A stretch of 7,573 bases of DNA from JBCDCU01 sp039180865 (GCA_039180865.1 JBCDCZ010000220.1:1-7573), one strand, 5' to 3'. Shown: positions 1-7,246, numbered from the stretch's first letter. Made by a program: numbers and translations. Notes: generated from the sequence alone by a model not told the origin.

Positions 1-683
1 GCGTTTGTGTGCGCTGTGTAAGCAGGTTCGTTCCGTCTCCCACGATGGGGAACTGGTGCGAGGTAGGGTGCATCCGTTTCGACCAGCAAACGGTCCATTG
101 GTACAGTCTTGGCTATAGATCTCAGTGCATTCGCGTTCTTGAATGTCAGAATACCGGAGAACGAAATGTAATGCCCGAGGTCAAGACCAGCGCGCGCAAG
201 TTCCGGACCTGAAGAAAAACAGTGCAGGATCGCTGAGAATGCGCCTTTCGCGCTGTTTCGTTCAAGGATCTCTATCATATCGCGGTCTGCGTCGCGTGCG
301 TGAATAATGAGTGGCAAACCTGTCTCGCGGGCGACCTCGATGTGGATCTCAAGACTGCGAGCCTGGTTCTCCGGTCGCGCCTTGTCGTAGTGGTAATCGA
401 GGCCAGCCTCACCCACTGCAATCACTTTGGAATGGCGGGTCTTTTCAAGAATGTCTTCTACGGTGATCTCCGTCTCGTCATCGGCGTTGTTGGGATGGGT
501 ACCGACCGAGCAGTAGATCTCGTCGTTGGCTTCGGCGAGTGCTAGAATTGGCGCAAAGTTCTTTACACGGGTACAGATCGTCACCATACGCTCGACACCG
601 GCTTCCTTTGCCCGGGCAATCAGGGCGTCGATCTCACCTTCGAAATCCGGGAAGTCGAGGTGACAATGACTATCGACAATCAT
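1..683 (-). CDS. tatD: TatD-family metal-dependent hydrolase/DNase, partial (C-terminus beyond the window)
   Basis: This is a TIM-barrel amidohydrolase-type metalloenzyme; characterised TatD members act as metal-dependent 3'-5' exonucleases or DNases in the cytoplasm. The frame is open from the ATG at 683 to the window edge, giving 227 residues of a family usually near 260. All expected metal ligands are visible: the HxH pair H6 and H8 near the N-terminus (DSHCHLD), E92 in VGEAGLDY, H128 in IIHAR, H154 in LHCFSS and D204 in ETDAPYLAP. The family signature PHRGRRNEPAY follows at residues 212-222. The ATG overlaps the metG stop as ATGA (680-683), and a GAGGTG ribosome-binding sequence lies inside the metG end, so translation is probably coupled. 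metG followed by tatD is a common bacterial pairing. The natural substrate cannot be told from sequence. The missing part is about the last 30-40 residues; no frameshift is seen. Confidence 0.95.
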   Translation of the reverse strand, partial: MIVDSHCHLDFPDFEGEIDALIARAKEAGVERMVTICTRVKNFAPILALAEANDEIYCSVGTHPNNADDETEITVEDILEKTRHSKVIAVGEAGLDYHYDKARPENQARSLEIHIEVARETGLPLIIHARDADRDMIEILERNSAKGAFSAILHCFSSGPELARAGLDLGHYISFSGILTFKNANALRSIAKTVPMDRLLVETDAPYLAPVPHRGRRNEPAYTAHTN

Positions 684-2230
684 TCAGCGCTCACCTCTTC
701 CACCAGACGTGGGAATACGCCCTCCGGTTTCGCGATCATCCGGCTAGCCGGAGGCGGAGCGGTCACATGCTCAAACATCCGTTGGTCTGCAGGTACTTCA
801 AGAAGGTCCAGGAGTTTCTCCGAACCGATGGGCGTAATCGGTTGGGCCATGATTGCGACCTTGCGCACGACTTCGGATGTCACAAAGAGGATCTGCGCCA
901 TACGGTCGGGATCGGTTTTCTTTTTTGCCCATGGTTCTTCTGACGCAAAATACCGATTGGCCTCAGACACCACATTCCAGATCGCCGCTGTCATCAGGTG
1001 AACTGCATGGCTTTCCATATGGGTGCGGCACACTTCGGGCAGCGCGTCAGCAAGGGACAGTATTGCATTATCCGTGTCTTCCGCAGACCTGCCGGCTTCC
1101 AGCTTTCCGTCCAGGTTCTTGAAAATCATCGACAAGGAACGCTGGGCAAGATTGCCAAGATCGTTGGCAAGATCAGCGTTCACACGGTTGACGATAGCGT
1201 CATGGCTGTAGCTGCCGTCCTGACCGAACGGCACCTCGCGCAAAAGAAAATATCGGATCTGGTCAATGCCATAATGGGCGGCGAGCGCGAACGGGTCGAG
1301 CACATTGCCAACCGATTTCGACATTTTCTCGCCTTTGTTGAGAACGAAGCCATGGCCGAATACCTGTTTTGGAAGCGGTACCCGTGCTGACATGAGGAAT
1401 GCGGGCCAATAGACTGCATGAAACCGGGTTATGTCTTTGCCGATTATGTGCACATCGGCAGGCCAATACCGTTCGAAACTGTCGGTTTCCATGTCCGGAA
1501 AACCTACTCCAGTGATGTAGTTTGTAAGCGCATCGACCCAAACATACATCACATGGTTTTCGTCACCGGGGACAGGAACGCCCCAGTCAAATGTCGTGCG
1601 GGATACCGACAGATCGCGAAGGCCGGATTTCACGAAACTCACGATCTCATTGCGCCTTTCTTTCGGCGAGATGAAGTCCGGTTGTTCTTCGTAGAGCTTT
1701 AGGAGCTTGTCGCCGTAATTGGAAAGGCGAAAGAAATAGCTTTCTTCGTCGACCCATTCGACCGGCGTTCCTTGCGGGCCGTATCGCACCCCATCATCTT
1801 CGACGCGGGTCTCGCTTTCGTCGTAATAGGCCTCGTCGCGAACGGAATACCAGCCGGAATAGCTGTCCTTGTAGATATCACCGTTCTCAGCCATCCGTTT
1901 CCAGATCGCCTGGCAGCTCGTGTGGTGTTCGGCTTCGGTTGTACGAATGAAGCGATCCGGTGCACAGGCAAGCGCCGGGCCCATATCTTCAAAGATCGCC
2001 GCGTTCCTGTCCGCCAGTTCTCGTGGCGATATTCCTTCCGCCCGAGCGGTCTGCACCATTTTGATGCCGTGTTCGTCGCTGCCGGTCTGGAAATAAACAT
2101 CCTTTCCATCAAGGCGATGGAAACGGGCAATCGCGTCGGTTGCGATCAACTCGTAAGCATGGCCTATGTGCGGCTTGCCATTGGGATAAACAATCGCAGT
2201 CGTAATATAATAGGCGTTCTTGTCAGTCAT
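680..2230 (-). CDS. metG: Methionyl-tRNA synthetase, short zinc-knuckle-free type
   Basis: This enzyme attaches methionine to tRNA-Met (initiator and elongator) using ATP, in the cytoplasm. The protein has 516 residues. The class I signatures are clear: YPNGKPHIGHAYE with the HIGH motif at residues 21-24, GSDEHG near residue 50, WVDALTNY near residue 232, and KGEKMSKSVGN with KMSKS at 302-306. The connective peptide holds WYSVRDEAYYDE where zinc-type enzymes carry a CxxC knuckle, so this is the metal-free form known from alphaproteobacteria and mitochondria. The protein ends after the helical anticodon-binding domain and has no C-terminal tRNA-binding/dimerisation domain. The ATG at 2230 is chosen because family members start just before YYITTAI-YPNG. 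The frame stays open to a TTG at 2293, but that would add 21 unrelated residues. The ribosome-binding sequence is weak (GGA about 6 bases upstream). It follows holB after 81 bases and overlaps tatD by 4. Confidence 0.97.
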   Translation of the reverse strand: MTDKNAYYITTAIVYPNGKPHIGHAYELIATDAIARFHRLDGKDVYFQTGSDEHGIKMVQTARAEGISPRELADRNAAIFEDMGPALACAPDRFIRTTEAEHHTSCQAIWKRMAENGDIYKDSYSGWYSVRDEAYYDESETRVEDDGVRYGPQGTPVEWVDEESYFFRLSNYGDKLLKLYEEQPDFISPKERRNEIVSFVKSGLRDLSVSRTTFDWGVPVPGDENHVMYVWVDALTNYITGVGFPDMETDSFERYWPADVHIIGKDITRFHAVYWPAFLMSARVPLPKQVFGHGFVLNKGEKMSKSVGNVLDPFALAAHYGIDQIRYFLLREVPFGQDGSYSHDAIVNRVNADLANDLGNLAQRSLSMIFKNLDGKLEAGRSAEDTDNAILSLADALPEVCRTHMESHAVHLMTAAIWNVVSEANRYFASEEPWAKKKTDPDRMAQILFVTSEVVRKVAIMAQPITPIGSEKLLDLLEVPADQRMFEHVTAPPPASRMIAKPEGVFPRLVEEVSAE

Positions 2231-2311
2231 GTATTCCGCGCTTGGATTGGTCTTTTCGAAGAGGCGGCGGATGATCAGCAAGTCTCCCTGCAACGGGGAT
2301 ATTGCGTGAAT

Positions 2312-3367
2312 CTACCCGCCTGTGGGCAGCGACTTCAGCTCATGAAACACCGAGAGCACCAGCTGTTTGCGGTCGAGATTGTAACGTTCGCCGGTCCGCA
2401 GCCGATCGTGGACCTTTTCCCACACCTCGGCGCAGCTGACAAGCCGGTCAAGATTGGTGTCCGTCGCGATCCTTGATCGCAGAAAGTCCTCAAGAAAGTC
2501 GATGAAGAAAGCGTATCGTTCGTCCTCACCGCGTGCGGAAATTACATCTGCAAAACGGTGGATTTCGGCTGTTTGAGGATTGGCGTTTGAAACGAGTGAA
2601 TCGAATACCTGTTTGATCTCATCGTTTCCGTGACGCGCGAAAAGAAAAGCCCTGCGCACGCTGCCCGATAAGGCCGCGCGATGCCGTTCCAAAATAGCGG
2701 CCTCAACGGGCTCGTCTGCAACCTCATCCAGAATTTCAGAGATTGCGGCAACATCCAATGGGCCAAAGTCCAGTTTTCGGCAGCGAGACCGAATGGTGGG
2801 CAAGAGCCTGCCCGGCCGTTCCGAGAGCAGGAAAAACAACGTGCGCTCGGGCGGTTCTTCGAGGATCTTGAGAAGTGCGTTTGCAGCGTTCACGTTCATC
2901 TGATCGACACTGTCGACGAGGCAAATCCGAAACCCGTTCTCCCCTCTTGTCGAGCCGAAAAAGCTGACTGTTCGCCGAACCTCATCAACCGTGAGCCGGG
3001 TCTTGAAGCGCCCGGTCTTTTCGTCAAGGGGAATGCGAAGGTGGAGGATATTCTGGTGGGCCCCGTGCGCGACCTGACGGAAGACACGCGAATTCGGATC
3101 TGCCGCCTCGTCGAGCGCGCCCGAAGAAAGGGGCGCTGCTTCATCGTCAAGTTCAACAAAATGTCGAGCGAGACGGAAGGCAAAAGTCGCTTTCCCGATG
3201 CCCCGCTCCCCACAAAGCAGCCAAGCGTGGTGGAGCCGGCCTGAGCGTTGCGCTTCGATAAACTTCCCTTCCGCATCATCCTGACCGGTCATCATGCCAT
3301 GTTCGAAAGGTTGCAGAAGCCCATCTATCCGATCGGCAATCGGTATATCAGGCCGATCATCAGCCAC
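2312..3367 (-). CDS. holB: DNA polymerase III subunit delta-prime
   Basis: This is the delta-prime subunit of the clamp loader, which with delta and the DnaX subunits opens and loads the beta clamp during replication. The protein has 351 residues from the GTG start. It shows SGRLHHAWLL followed by the P-loop-like GERGIGKA (residues 53-60), the conserved ANALLKILEEPP (162-173) that covers sensor and helix, and the SRC motif (194-196) used to stimulate ATP hydrolysis in DnaX. The Walker B region reads LVDSVDQM, lacking the DE pair, as expected of a subunit that does not hydrolyse ATP. The four zinc cysteines of the E. coli protein are absent. The C-terminal third is helical, fitting the collar domain. 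The GTG at 3367 has GGGGGAG six bases upstream and overlaps the tmk stop by 8 bases. An ATG at 3427 would add 20 residues inside tmk and has a poorer ribosome-binding sequence. Confidence 0.93.
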   Translation of the reverse strand: MADDRPDIPIADRIDGLLQPFEHGMMTGQDDAEGKFIEAQRSGRLHHAWLLCGERGIGKATFAFRLARHFVELDDEAAPLSSGALDEAADPNSRVFRQVAHGAHQNILHLRIPLDEKTGRFKTRLTVDEVRRTVSFFGSTRGENGFRICLVDSVDQMNVNAANALLKILEEPPERTLFFLLSERPGRLLPTIRSRCRKLDFGPLDVAAISEILDEVADEPVEAAILERHRAALSGSVRRAFLFARHGNDEIKQVFDSLVSNANPQTAEIHRFADVISARGEDERYAFFIDFLEDFLRSRIATDTNLDRLVSCAEVWEKVHDRLRTGERYNLDRKQLVLSVFHELKSLPTGG

Positions 3368-4142
3368 GGTGTTCTCCCCCGCGGCTTGCTTTGCTCTCAC
3401 CGTTTGCCAATTCGCTTCGTCTTTCATTGTGATCAATGAGAGATGAGACTCTTTCCCAAATCTCATAGGCAACGAGATCGGCCGGTTTTGTTGCATCAAT
3501 GACAACGCATCGGTTTGGCTCGCGCGCAGCAATATCGAGAAAAGCTCTTCGTCGATCGTGGTGAACGACAAGGTCGTCTTTCTCGAAACGATCGATAAGC
3601 GCTGCTTCATTCCCTGATCGAGCACGCACGCGTTCCAGGCCGACCCGCGGCGGTATATCGAGGATGAATGTCAAATCAGGTTGGTATTTCCCAACAGAGA
3701 GGATTTCAAGATCAGATAAGAAAGCAGCGCTCACCCCACCTTCCCCACCCTGATACGCCCGGGTCGAATCGTAAAACCGATCGCACAAGACGACGGCTCC
3801 ATTTTGCAATGCCGGTATAATCTTCTGTTGCATGTGGTCCAGGCGGGCAGCTGCAAAGAGCACAACTTCAAAATCAGATCCGAAGGGTTCCGCAGCGCCA
3901 CTCAGAAGTACATGACGCAGGATTTCCGCGCCATCCGATCCACCCGGCTCGCGGGTTAAAACCACCTCCATACTGCGCGCTTTGATCCGGTTTGCAAGCT
4001 CTTTGATCTGCGTGGATTTGCCAGCACCCTCGCCCCCTTCAAAGGTTATGAAAAGCCCTGTTTGACCTTCGGAAGGGCGACCCTTTGCGGCGGCTTTTTT
4101 ATTTTCCGCGGCTTGCTCCGGTTTTTGTTCAGACTTCGTCAA
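3360..4142 (-). CDS. tmk: Thymidylate (dTMP) kinase
   Basis: This enzyme phosphorylates dTMP to dTDP with ATP, an essential step in dTTP synthesis in the cytoplasm. The protein has 260 residues. The P-loop is EGGEGAGKST (35-44), the dTMP-binding TREPGG lies at 63-68, and the DRFYDST signature at 121-127. The lid segment around 171-186 is arginine-rich (RVRARSG, DRFE); with an acidic residue in the P-loop this matches the E. coli-like class in which the lid supplies the basic residues. Family members usually run to 205-230 residues and begin just before the P-loop strand. This one carries a 28-residue tail rich in Lys, Glu, Ala and Gln, plus a charged C-terminal tail. No other ATG, GTG or TTG lies in frame between the TTG at 4142 and the P-loop. 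A GAGGAA ribosome-binding sequence at 4152-4157 overlaps the dac stop nine bases before it, so the TTG start is well supported. It overlaps holB by 8 bases. Confidence 0.96.
   Translation of the reverse strand: MTKSEQKPEQAAENKKAAAKGRPSEGQTGLFITFEGGEGAGKSTQIKELANRIKARSMEVVLTREPGGSDGAEILRHVLLSGAAEPFGSDFEVVLFAAARLDHMQQKIIPALQNGAVVLCDRFYDSTRAYQGGEGGVSAAFLSDLEILSVGKYQPDLTFILDIPPRVGLERVRARSGNEAALIDRFEKDDLVVHHDRRRAFLDIAAREPNRCVVIDATKPADLVAYEIWERVSSLIDHNERRSELANGESKASRGGEHRG
3374..3380 (-). promoter_or_regulatory. Ribosome-binding site deciding the holB GTG start
   Basis: On the minus strand GGGGGAG lies six bases before the GTG at 3367, inside the last codons of tmk. Spacing and match are much better than anything before the in-frame ATG at 3427, so it supports a GTG start and translational coupling to tmk. 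Confidence 0.6.
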
Positions 4143-4151
4143 ACCCGCTTA

Positions 4152-4157
4152 TTCCTC
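4152..4157 (-). promoter_or_regulatory. Ribosome-binding site for the tmk TTG start
   Basis: On the minus strand GAGGAA overlaps the TGA stop of the carboxypeptidase gene and sits nine bases before the TTG at 4142. It supports a non-ATG start for thymidylate kinase and tight coupling of the two genes. Confidence 0.55.
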
Positions 4158-5334
4158 AAAGGCCCAGTTGACCCAAAGTCAGCTCATAGAGCGCGTCAAG
4201 AGCGCGTTGCGGCATGGTGCCGGTTCCAACGTCCGCCGTTGCGTAGACCTTTTGTCGTTTGCGCTCCTGGCCATCTACCCTGACAACGAGATCGCCAATT
4301 TCCACGCCCTTCTCAACCGGCGCCCGCAACGGGCCCCGATATTCAACCCAAGCTGATATCCGCCCATAATCGCCGCGTGGCAGAAGGACTGCCACAGGCT
4401 CCCGGGGTGCGACATCGACATATCCTTGGCTTCCGCCGAAAACCCGGGCTTTTCCGAGTATTTCGCTTCTTGCGAAAAGCGGCACGGTTTGAAAGGACGC
4501 AAAGCCCCATTCGAGGATTGATTGGGCCTCTTCTTCGCGCGCCTTTGCTTTGTCGAGACCGTTGACGACTGCAATCAACCGCCGGTCTCCCTGCGTCGCC
4601 GAGGCAATCATCCCGTAACCTGACTCACGGGTATATCCTGTCTTGATGCCGTCGGCACCGATATCGAGGCGCAAGAGCGGGTTTCGGCTTCGTTGAAAAA
4701 TATCGTTCCAGGTAAAGTCTTCCTGAGCAAAAACCTGCGACTGCTCGGGATAGGTTTCAACGACATGCAATGTCAGAACGGCAAGATCGCGCGCGGTGGA
4801 ATATTGGTCCGGATCGGGAAGACCTGTTGCGTTTTTGAAATTGCTTCCCGTCATGCCGATCTTTTGGCCGAATGTGTTCATGCGTTTGGCGAACGCTTCT
4901 TCCGAGCCGGACATACCTTGGGCAACAGCGATTGCAGCGTCGTTCGCCGAGTGAACAGCAATCCCTTTGATGAGATCCGCTACTGCCACCTCAGAATGGA
5001 TTTCCGCAAACATTGTTGATCCGCGGGATGGCGCACCGCCGCGCCGCCAAGCGTCTTCCGTTATCTCAAAACGGGTTTCAGGCGAGATTTCGCCGTTCGC
5101 CATGGCGTCAAATATGACCGCTAACGTGAGGACCTTGGCCATGCTGGCCGGTTTCATCGGCTCGCGCGCGGCCTTCTCGAACAAAGTCGTTCGGGCATCG
5201 ACATCGATAAGAATGGCATGGGGCGCGCGCGTTTCGAAACTTGCTATGGCTTCATCCTGCGCGAATGCATGCCCGTGAGGCTGCCAGGTGGCAACGCTCA
5301 GTGAGAGAAAAAACGCGGATAGCAAAGACCGCAT
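4156..5334 (-). CDS. dacA: D-alanyl-D-alanine carboxypeptidase (penicillin-binding protein, PBP5/6 type)
   Basis: This is a serine D,D-carboxypeptidase of the S11 family. It removes the terminal D-Ala from peptidoglycan pentapeptides in the periplasm and so limits cross-linking. The protein has 392 residues. A signal peptide with a hydrophobic core at about 4-16 ends at AFA, with likely cleavage before Gln26. The active-site motifs are SMAK (Ser64, Lys67), SAN (129-131) and KTG (231-233, in GIKTGYTRESG). A beta-rich C-terminal PBP5-type domain covers about 285-370. The last 15 or so residues could form an amphipathic helix for membrane contact, as in PBP5. The ATG at 5334 is preceded by a strong GAGGGGGG. 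It lies 129 bases after rlpA and 13 before tmk. The symbol is given at family level, because the paralogue (dacA, dacC, dacF) cannot be settled here. Confidence 0.95.
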   Translation of the reverse strand: MRSLLSAFFLSLSVATWQPHGHAFAQDEAIASFETRAPHAILIDVDARTTLFEKAAREPMKPASMAKVLTLAVIFDAMANGEISPETRFEITEDAWRRGGAPSRGSTMFAEIHSEVAVADLIKGIAVHSANDAAIAVAQGMSGSEEAFAKRMNTFGQKIGMTGSNFKNATGLPDPDQYSTARDLAVLTLHVVETYPEQSQVFAQEDFTWNDIFQRSRNPLLRLDIGADGIKTGYTRESGYGMIASATQGDRRLIAVVNGLDKAKAREEEAQSILEWGFASFQTVPLFARSEILGKARVFGGSQGYVDVAPREPVAVLLPRGDYGRISAWVEYRGPLRAPVEKGVEIGDLVVRVDGQERKRQKVYATADVGTGTMPQRALDALYELTLGQLGL

Positions 5335-5463
5335 AACGTTGCCCCCCTCGAATGAGCACTCGGGAAAAAGTGCGAGCCAACGCCTTGAAAATTAACGCGC
5401 AGTTCTCCGTCGCGCAATCAGAGCAAACGGTAGCTTCGGGTTTTCCCGGCTAAGTTTGCGGAT

Positions 5464-6621
5464 TTAGTCCTCGTCGCGGACGAGACGATCGATCGCCTGC
5501 AATGCGCGGACGCGCCCCTGGACCGACTTTGGATTAACATATGCATTACCCGGGGACACTCCGGCGGCCTCGTCTTGTGTCGCCTGATCCGGTAGCGCAC
5601 GAATGACTTTCGGGACAAAGCTTCTGATTTTGTTTTCCGGGATGAAATCGGATGGGTTGTCATAGGTCGCCGGCAGGAAAAAGCGGCTGTCAAAGTTGTC
5701 GCGATCATCTGCCGTCGCGAGTGCAAATGCACTGGCGGCGTTGGCACCTGCGGCGGTTTTTGGCTGTGCGTTCGCATTGAGTGCGCTTGCGTCAGCGGGA
5801 TTGCCGCCCTCGGGAGACAGTGCCATAGGGCGAGGAGCGTTTGTTTCCGCTCGGGCAATCTGTGTCGTAGGTTGCGGAGATTTTGTTTTGCGGGCTTTGG
5901 TCCCGCTTCCGCTGCGCCCTGCTTTGAATGCCAGAAGTTTTTCGCGTGATGCTACTTTGCTGTCCTCTACCGATCCGGGGCCGCGATAAGACGCGAGGAG
6001 GTAATCTTCGTCCTGGGCGTCAAGCCGCGCTTTGCCGACATATTGGACGCGGACCTTCGCAAGTCCCCCCGCTGCAGTGTCCAGTAACTCGGCAGTGCGA
6101 TAAGACAGGTCAATGATGCGGCCTTTGACAAACGGGCCACGGTCGTTGACGCGGACAATCACCGAACGCTTGTTCTTCAGATTGGTCACACGGACATAAC
6201 TTGGCAGCGGCAAGGTTGGATGGGCGGCTGATAAAGCAGTCTGGTCGTAGATCTCGCCATTCGCGGTCTTACGGCCATGGAAGTTCGGACCGTACCAGGA
6301 TGCAATGCCGGTTTTATCGTAATTTGGTTGATGGCGGGGTTTGTACCATTTGCCTCTGATCTTGTAGGGCTTACCGACCTGGGCCCTGCCCCCGCCGCGC
6401 GGTATCTCAGCGTAAACACTATCAATCACCCGTTGGCTCACTGCCACGCCGTATTCTTTCGACGTGAACTTCACAGGCGAATTGATTTGTTCTGCGGAGA
6501 GTTTTTTGGTTTCGCCTTCGCTCGCGAAATCCGATGCGCAGCCAGCAAGCATTGCGCACGCAGCTATGGCAACCCATTGCGTAGCCAAACGGCCACGACG
6601 ACGTTTGTTTTCGAACAACAA
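5464..6621 (-). CDS. rlpA: RlpA-family septal-ring lytic transglycosylase, lipoprotein
   Basis: RlpA proteins are outer-membrane lipoproteins; in Pseudomonas the enzyme cleaves glycan strands lacking stem peptides and helps separate daughter cells. The protein has 385 residues. A lysine/arginine-rich start and hydrophobic stretch lead to the lipobox LAGC, with Cys28 as the lipidated residue. The double-psi beta-barrel domain spans about 104-196 and opens with GIASWYGPNFHGRKTANGE. Glu123, His134 and Asp160 (in VNDRGPF) match the catalytic region described for Pseudomonas RlpA. Beyond the barrel the chain is Ala-, Lys- and Pro-rich and looks disordered. No SPOR domain is recognisable at the C-terminus, unlike the E. 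coli protein. The start is probably one of the adjacent TTG codons at 6621 or 6618, with GGGG a few bases upstream; the only nearby ATG lies within the signal peptide. It precedes the carboxypeptidase gene, another wall enzyme. Confidence 0.92.
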   Translation of the reverse strand: MLFENKRRRGRLATQWVAIAACAMLAGCASDFASEGETKKLSAEQINSPVKFTSKEYGVAVSQRVIDSVYAEIPRGGGRAQVGKPYKIRGKWYKPRHQPNYDKTGIASWYGPNFHGRKTANGEIYDQTALSAAHPTLPLPSYVRVTNLKNKRSVIVRVNDRGPFVKGRIIDLSYRTAELLDTAAGGLAKVRVQYVGKARLDAQDEDYLLASYRGPGSVEDSKVASREKLLAFKAGRSGSGTKARKTKSPQPTTQIARAETNAPRPMALSPEGGNPADASALNANAQPKTAAGANAASAFALATADDRDNFDSRFFLPATYDNPSDFIPENKIRSFVPKVIRALPDQATQDEAAGVSPGNAYVNPKSVQGRVRALQAIDRLVRDED

Positions 6622-6674
6622 CGGAACCCCAAAAATGTCCCAATCAAAGGCTCAAAGAGCCAACCCCAGCAAAT

Positions 6675-6704
6675 TGGATACCGTTTTCAGCGAGTCGTTT
6701 CAAG
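6675..6704 (-). promoter_or_regulatory. Possible sigma-70-type promoter for rlpA
   Basis: On the minus strand CTTGAA (6699-6704), close to the alphaproteobacterial -35 CTTGAC, is followed after 18 bases by TATCCA (6675-6680), a poor -10. It would place transcription start about 45 bases before the rlpA TTG codon. The -35 lies within a perfect inverted repeat (6696-6709). The terminator upstream makes a promoter in this gap necessary, but this exact site is only a guess. Confidence 0.3.
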
Positions 6705-6775
6705 AAACGTTCTGTATCTTTGCGGTAAGAAGAGGTCATTTCCGCGAAAGACGCCTAATGATGTGTTAAAGGAAC

Positions 6776-6811
6776 AAAAAGGCCGGGCGCTTTCGCAACC
6801 CGGCCGTTTTT
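6776..6811 (-). terminator. Rho-independent terminator after the DUF995-like gene, possibly bidirectional
   Basis: A 7-base GC stem, GGCCGGG (6781-6787) with CCCGGCC (6799-6805), encloses an 11-base loop. On the minus strand it is followed directly by five T (6776-6780). It lies about 30 bases after the stop of the secreted-protein gene, which it should terminate. On the plus strand five T (6807-6811) also follow after one base, so it could work in both directions, although no plus-strand gene precedes it. Confidence 0.85.
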
Positions 6812-6835
6812 GAATTGAGAGATCGGTCGAGAGGT

Positions 6836-7246
6836 TTATTCGATGCGACCTTTTCCCTTGCGTCCATCGTCACGCAGCCAGGTGAAGCCGGTTCCGTCGT
6901 AGTCGCTGATTACGAAGCAAAAGGTGCGGCCTTCGTACCATTCTTCCCATTTTTGACAGAGCTTACCGTCGCGAACCCACCAACGGCCCTCGTCCTTCGG
7001 TGAGAAGAAACGGGCAACGCCTGTTCCCGTACCGTCACCCTTGAGGATGCCGTTTGAGCTATATTTCAAAGGAAACTCGCCGCCAAATGGAATTCTAAGA
7101 AATACCTTCTTTCCGGCAATTGCGTCCTTGATTTGCCCGCCTGACAATGGTCCTCGCTCTGCGAGTGCGGCGCCTGCTGTGGCGAATGTAAGAGATGCTG
7201 CAATCAGCATCTTAGAAAGTGCAGAATTTATGTGTCGCGTGTTCAT
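6836..7246 (-). CDS. Small exported protein, DUF995-like, function unknown
   Basis: This is a 136-residue protein with a clear signal peptide: a positive start, a hydrophobic stretch at about 12-27, and the cleavage motif ALA before Glu30. The mature part of about 107 residues has PFGGEFPLKYSSNG followed by a Gly/Thr-rich turn (70-76), then GRWWVRDGKLCQKW and a second cysteine in RTFCFVI, and ends with TWLRDDGRKGKGRI. Cys97 and Cys110 are the only cysteines and could form a disulfide in the periplasm. The pattern resembles the small secreted DUF995-type proteins common in rhizobia, for which I know no established function; the family name is given from memory of this pattern. Short alternating strands suggest an all-beta fold (inference). 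The ATG at 7246 has AAGGGG six bases upstream. It is a single-gene unit, closed by the hairpin at 6776-6811 and divergent from the tRNA gene. Confidence 0.8.
   Translation of the reverse strand: MNTRHINSALSKMLIAASLTFATAGAALAERGPLSGGQIKDAIAGKKVFLRIPFGGEFPLKYSSNGILKGDGTGTGVARFFSPKDEGRWWVRDGKLCQKWEEWYEGRTFCFVISDYDGTGFTWLRDDGRKGKGRIE

Noticed and set aside
2231..2293. N-terminal extension of MetRS to a TTG at 2293
   Set aside because: The 21 added residues are unlike the family start, whereas the ATG at 2230 matches it exactly. The GGGAG in this stretch is not correctly spaced for any in-frame start.
1772..2476. Plus-strand open frame of 234 residues across metG and holB
   Set aside because: It is antisense to two well-supported genes, has no recognisable domain, and spans their boundary; it is an artefact of codon bias on the opposite strand.
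5357..5374. Inverted repeat GCACT...AGTGC before the carboxypeptidase gene as an operator
   Set aside because: Only five pairs around an eight-base loop; expected by chance in a region of this size.
5432..5451. Hairpin (CGGG-AAAA-CCCG, with AGC/GCT outside) after rlpA as a terminator
   Set aside because: The stem is short with a bulge and no T run follows on the minus strand, so transcription may continue into the carboxypeptidase gene.
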